Both the position numbers and the translations under genes were made by a program. This document shows, piece by piece, positions 4,965 through 7,453 of a stretch of DNA of 7,453 bases; within the stretch, counting starts at the first letter, position 1, and each line of letters begins with the position of its first letter. Origin of the DNA: an uncultured Bacilli bacterium (GTDB taxonomy: Bacteria; Bacillota_I; Bacilli_A; RF39; UBA660); the NCBI GenBank assembly GCA_944363995.1, contig CALVVV010000057.1:1-7453 (forward strand), given 5' to 3'. The notes beneath the pieces were generated by a model that worked only from the letters and a program-made list of their open reading frames with translations, did not search any database and had not been told where the DNA came from.

Positions 4965-7160
4965 ATGAATTTATACATAAAAGGTAATTATAGTAAATCA
5001 ATTTTTGCGGCTGATGATTATATTATTGGTCTATTTAGAATAAAAGAAACAAATATTGATGAAATCAAATCTTATGTTAACAAAATTATAACTTTTACCG
5101 GTCATTTTCATGAATTAAATAAGGATGATCTTTACTGTTTTTATGGACAGATAATAAATCATCCTAAATATGGTTTGCAATTTCAAGTGGAAAATTATGA
5201 ACGCTTAAAACCGACTGATATTGATGGCTTAATTGCTTTTTTGTCAAGTGATTTATTTAAAGGAGTTGGTAATAAACTAGCAAAATCGATTGTTGAATTA
5301 TTAGGAAAAAATGCTTTAGATGAAATATTAAAAGATGAGACATGTTTATTATTAGTTCCAAAAATGACTGAAAAAAAAGCCCATAAAATTTATGAAACCT
5401 TAGTAAAATATGAAGAAAGCCATCAAATGATTGTATATTTAACAGAGTTAGGTTTTACCATGAAAGATGCTCTGCGCATATATAATGTTTATAAAAAAGA
5501 AACTATTTCAAAAATAGAATATAATCCATATAAATTAATTGAAGATGTTGAAATAAATTTTTTAAAAGTTGATGAAATTGCTTTAAAATTTAAAATTGCA
5601 AATAATGATGAACGTCGAATTAAAGCTTGTATAATTTATATTATGGAAAAAATAATATATTCTAACAGTGATACATATTTAAATTATGAAGAAATAAAGC
5701 AAGGAGTCTTAAACTATCTAAAAGAAGATATACCAAATTTTGATTTATTATTGGAAGAATTATTAGATGAAAATAAAATAATCTTACTTGCTAATAAATA
5801 TTATTTAAAAAATATTTATGATTCAGAAGCAAATGTCGCAAAAGAAATAAATTATTTATTAAAAAAAAGATTTTCTAAATCTAACTTAGATGATGCAATA
5901 AAAAAATTGGAAAATGAGAATAATATATATTATAATGAAGAACAAAAAGAAGCGATAAAAAAAGCATTAAATAATAATATTACTATAATAACTGGTGGCC
6001 CAGGAACTGGAAAAACAACTATTATTAAAGCAATTTGTGAATTATATATAGAAATTAATTGTTTAAAAAATAAAGACATAAATGATAAAATTGCTTTATT
6101 AGCTCCTACTGGTCGTGCTAGTAAAAGAATAAGTGAATCAACTTCTTTACCAGCAAGTACCATTCATCGTTTTCTAAAATGGAACAAGGAAACTAATGAA
6201 TTTTCAATTAATGAATATAACAAAAATTTTCATAATTTAATTATTATTGATGAAGTAAGTATGATAGATTTAAAATTATTGGATAGTCTTTTTAGAGGTT
6301 TGACCCGTAATATTAAATTAATATTAGTTGGTGATCATCATCAATTACCATCTGTTGGCCCTGGAAATGTTTTAAAAGATTTAATTGAAAGTAAATTAAT
6401 TGATACGGTTTATTTAAACGTATTATATAGGCAAGATGAAAATTCATATATTCCAACATTGGCTCAAGAAATAAAAGATAATCAATTAAATAATAATTTT
6501 TTAGAAACAAAAAGCGATTATACCTTTTTAAGATGTAATAGTTCGACAATTAAAGAAAGCCTTAAAAAAATTTGTCAAAAATTAGTTGATAAGGGATATA
6601 ATTATAAACGTGTTCAAATAATGGCTCCTATGTATGCTGGAGTTAATGGTATTGATAATTTAAATAAAGAATTACAAGAAGTATTTAATCCTTACGATAA
6701 AAGTAAAAATGAAATTAAGTATGGTGATGTTATATATAGAGAAAATGATAAAGTATTACAACTGGTAAATTTGCCAGAAGAAAATATTTATAACGGTGAT
6801 ATTGGGGTAATAAAAAGTATTTTAAAATTTGATCATAAAACTATAATTTATATTGATTTTGATGGCAATGTAGTTGAATATGAACCAAAAGATTTAAATA
6901 AAATAACACACGGATTTATTATTTCTATTCATAAATCACAAGGTAGCGAATTTGAACTTATAATCATGATTTTATGTAATAGTTTTAAACGTATGTTATA
7001 TCGAAAATTAATTTATACAGGAATTACTAGAGCTAAAAAGAAATTAATTTTAATAGGTGAAGTAGATTCATTTATTTATGCAGTTAACAATGATAATGAA
7101 TTAATAAGAAAAACTAATTTACAAGAACAATTGAAGAATAATATTGTAAATATTGGATAA
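4965..7160 (+). CDS. recD2: RecD2-type SF1B ATP-dependent DNA helicase
   Basis: A 731-residue helicase of the RecD2 (RecD/TraA-like) family, typically 720-850 residues. These 5'-3' helicases act in DNA repair and replication fork maintenance without RecB and RecC. The N-terminal part has an OB-like segment (YIIGLFRIKETN, ITFTGHFHE, GQIINHPKYGLQFQVENYERL, to ~83), then helix-hairpin-helix elements around FKGVGNKLAKSIVELLG (98-114). The helicase core has Walker A GGPGTGKTT (344-352), APTGRASKR (380-388), Walker B IIIDEVSMID (426-435, Asp429 and Glu430), VGDHHQLPSVGPG (455-467), LYRQ (487-490), HKSQGSE (656-662) and YTGITRAKKKL (684-694). All motifs are intact. ATG 4965 is taken as start because the homologous N-terminus (LYIKGNYSKSIF) begins here, yet the only strong ribosome binding site serves a tiny ORF upstream. 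Independently promoted. Confidence 0.94.
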   Translation: MNLYIKGNYSKSIFAADDYIIGLFRIKETNIDEIKSYVNKIITFTGHFHELNKDDLYCFYGQIINHPKYGLQFQVENYERLKPTDIDGLIAFLSSDLFKGVGNKLAKSIVELLGKNALDEILKDETCLLLVPKMTEKKAHKIYETLVKYEESHQMIVYLTELGFTMKDALRIYNVYKKETISKIEYNPYKLIEDVEINFLKVDEIALKFKIANNDERRIKACIIYIMEKIIYSNSDTYLNYEEIKQGVLNYLKEDIPNFDLLLEELLDENKIILLANKYYLKNIYDSEANVAKEINYLLKKRFSKSNLDDAIKKLENENNIYYNEEQKEAIKKALNNNITIITGGPGTGKTTIIKAICELYIEINCLKNKDINDKIALLAPTGRASKRISESTSLPASTIHRFLKWNKETNEFSINEYNKNFHNLIIIDEVSMIDLKLLDSLFRGLTRNIKLILVGDHHQLPSVGPGNVLKDLIESKLIDTVYLNVLYRQDENSYIPTLAQEIKDNQLNNNFLETKSDYTFLRCNSSTIKESLKKICQKLVDKGYNYKRVQIMAPMYAGVNGIDNLNKELQEVFNPYDKSKNEIKYGDVIYRENDKVLQLVNLPEENIYNGDIGVIKSILKFDHKTIIYIDFDGNVVEYEPKDLNKITHGFIISIHKSQGSEFELIIMILCNSFKRMLYRKLIYTGITRAKKKLILIGEVDSFIYAVNNDNELIRKTNLQEQLKNNIVNIG

Positions 7161-7169
7161 AATATTATT

Positions 7170-7196
7170 GTATGTTTTAACATACCTTCATTTTTT
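7170..7196 (+). terminator. Probable weak terminator after recD2
   Basis: GTATGT (7170-7175) pairs with ACATAC (7180-7185) around a TTTA loop, followed after five bases by six T residues (7191-7196). The stem is AT-rich and the T run is offset, so termination may be partial and the next small gene may be reached by readthrough. Confidence 0.45.
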
Positions 7197-7217
7197 CTAT
7201 TTAAAGAGGTGATTATT

Positions 7218-7373
7218 ATGAAAGAAACTCTAAAAAGTATGATGTTAATTGGAATAGGTATTGGAGCAACTTTAGCTTATCAAAAATATAGTAAACCAAT
7301 GATGCAAGAAATGGAAAAGTTTGCTAATAAAACAATGAAAAAAATGAACAAAGAATTAGAAGAAATGATGTAA
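7218..7373 (+). CDS. Small methionine-rich membrane-anchored protein, 51 residues
   Basis: A complete short frame, ATG 7218 to TAA 7371-7373. AAGAGGTGA (7204-7212) is a strong ribosome binding site five bases upstream, and a clear terminator follows. Residues ~7-21 (SMMLIGIGIGATLAY) form a short hydrophobic segment with alternating glycines, probably a membrane anchor. The rest, about 22-51, is a charged amphipathic helix with regularly spaced Met, Lys and Glu (PMMQEMEKFANKTMKKMNKELEEMM in outline). Ten of the 51 residues are methionine. The general look recalls small YtxH-like or other anchor-plus-helix proteins of Bacillota, but I cannot assign a family. There is no clear promoter between recD2 and this gene; a poor TATTTA at 7198 is the only candidate. 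Coding status rests on the ribosome binding site, composition and terminator. Confidence 0.75.
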   Translation: MKETLKSMMLIGIGIGATLAYQKYSKPMMQEMEKFANKTMKKMNKELEEMM

Positions 7374-7382
7374 TATAAAGGG

Positions 7383-7424
7383 GCTGTCATGAAATGAAAT
7401 AATTTCATACAGCTTTTTTCTTTT
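7383..7424 (+). terminator. Strong Rho-independent terminator
   Basis: GCTGT (7383-7387) pairs with ACAGC (7409-7413) and ATGAAAT (7389-7395) with ATTTCAT (7402-7408). One C is bulged and the loop is six bases. TTTTTTCTTTT (7414-7424) follows. It is the strongest terminator in the window and closes the unit of the small methionine-rich protein. Confidence 0.85.
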
Positions 7425-7453
7425 GAATTTTTTGTTTTGGAAATGGTAATTTT
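7405..7453 (-). CDS. Possible C-terminal end of a convergent gene (runs off the right edge)
   Basis: On the minus strand the frame entering at 7452 reads KLPFPKQKIQKKKAV and then stops at TGA (7407-7405), inside the terminator hairpin. A lysine-rich tail ending in a shared terminator is a common layout for convergent genes. However, 15 codons from AT-rich sequence can be open by chance, since the poly-Lys is simply the complement of the terminator T run. No product can be named. Confidence 0.25.
   Translation of the reverse strand, partial: KLPFPKQKIQKKKAV

Noticed and set aside
5930..6549. Two minus-strand frames opposite recD2
   Set aside because: Both lie inside the helicase core, opposite conserved motifs, and show no start signals.
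4965..7160. RecD2 as part of a RecBCD complex or a conjugative relaxase-helicase (TraA)
   Set aside because: No recB or recC neighbour and no relaxase domain; the N-terminal OB/helix-hairpin-helix layout and length fit stand-alone RecD2.
7378..7424. Insertion sequence end (GGGGCTGTCA resembles some IS termini)
   Set aside because: No transposase, no second inverted end and no target duplication is visible; the hairpin with T run is fully explained as a terminator.
1..7453. CRISPR array, tRNA, riboswitch or prophage genes
   Set aside because: No regularly spaced repeats, no cloverleaf-like sequence, no long structured leader and no phage structural or integrase motifs were seen on either strand.

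Overview
The window is a gene-dense, very AT-rich stretch of bacterial chromosome. Every gene that can be assigned reads left to right on the + strand. No gap between genes approaches 300 bases. TGA is used as a stop (dnaE, rsmE and the membrane protein gene after it all end in TGA), while tryptophan is encoded by TGG, for example in the thioredoxin active site. The genetic code is therefore the standard bacterial one, not the Mycoplasma/Spiroplasma code. The low GC, AGGAGG-type ribosome binding sites, TTGACT/TATAAT promoter and protein sequences point to a low-GC Bacillota. An uncultured Bacilli/Erysipelotrichia/RF39-like gut lineage is my best guess, but that is inference.

Region 1 (1-4421) looks like one long operon entered in its middle. 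It holds the C-terminal end of a replicative DNA polymerase III alpha subunit (dnaE), a small type IV pilin/pseudopilin-like protein, a CvpA-family membrane protein, thioredoxin (trxA), the 16S rRNA m3U1498 methyltransferase rsmE, a single-pass membrane protein of unknown function, and the tRNA methylthiotransferase mtaB. Neighbours overlap by 1-4 bases or sit within about 14 bases of each other, so translational coupling is likely. The content is mostly housekeeping (replication, redox, rRNA and tRNA modification) with two unexplained envelope-type proteins inserted.

Region 2 (4408-4890) is an independent unit: a good sigma-A promoter whose -35 lies inside the end of mtaB, one unrecognised 136-residue protein, and a hairpin terminator that starts at its stop codon.

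Region 3 (4896-7196) is a recD2-type SF1B helicase gene with its own extended -10 promoter. Its 5' end is unusual: the strong ribosome binding site feeds a three-codon ORF (Met-Ser-Leu-stop) carrying a perfect 14-bp palindrome, and the helicase start lies a few bases further on with no ribosome binding site of its own. A weak hairpin terminator follows.

Region 4 (7205-7453) holds a tiny methionine-rich, membrane-anchored protein of 51 residues, a strong terminator, and perhaps the last codons of a convergent gene entering from the right.

No tRNA, rRNA, CRISPR array, insertion sequence or prophage gene was recognised. Nothing in the window amounts to a convincing new defence or mobile system. 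The most interesting points are the recD2 leader, the pilin gene in a replication/translation operon, and the three unassigned small proteins.
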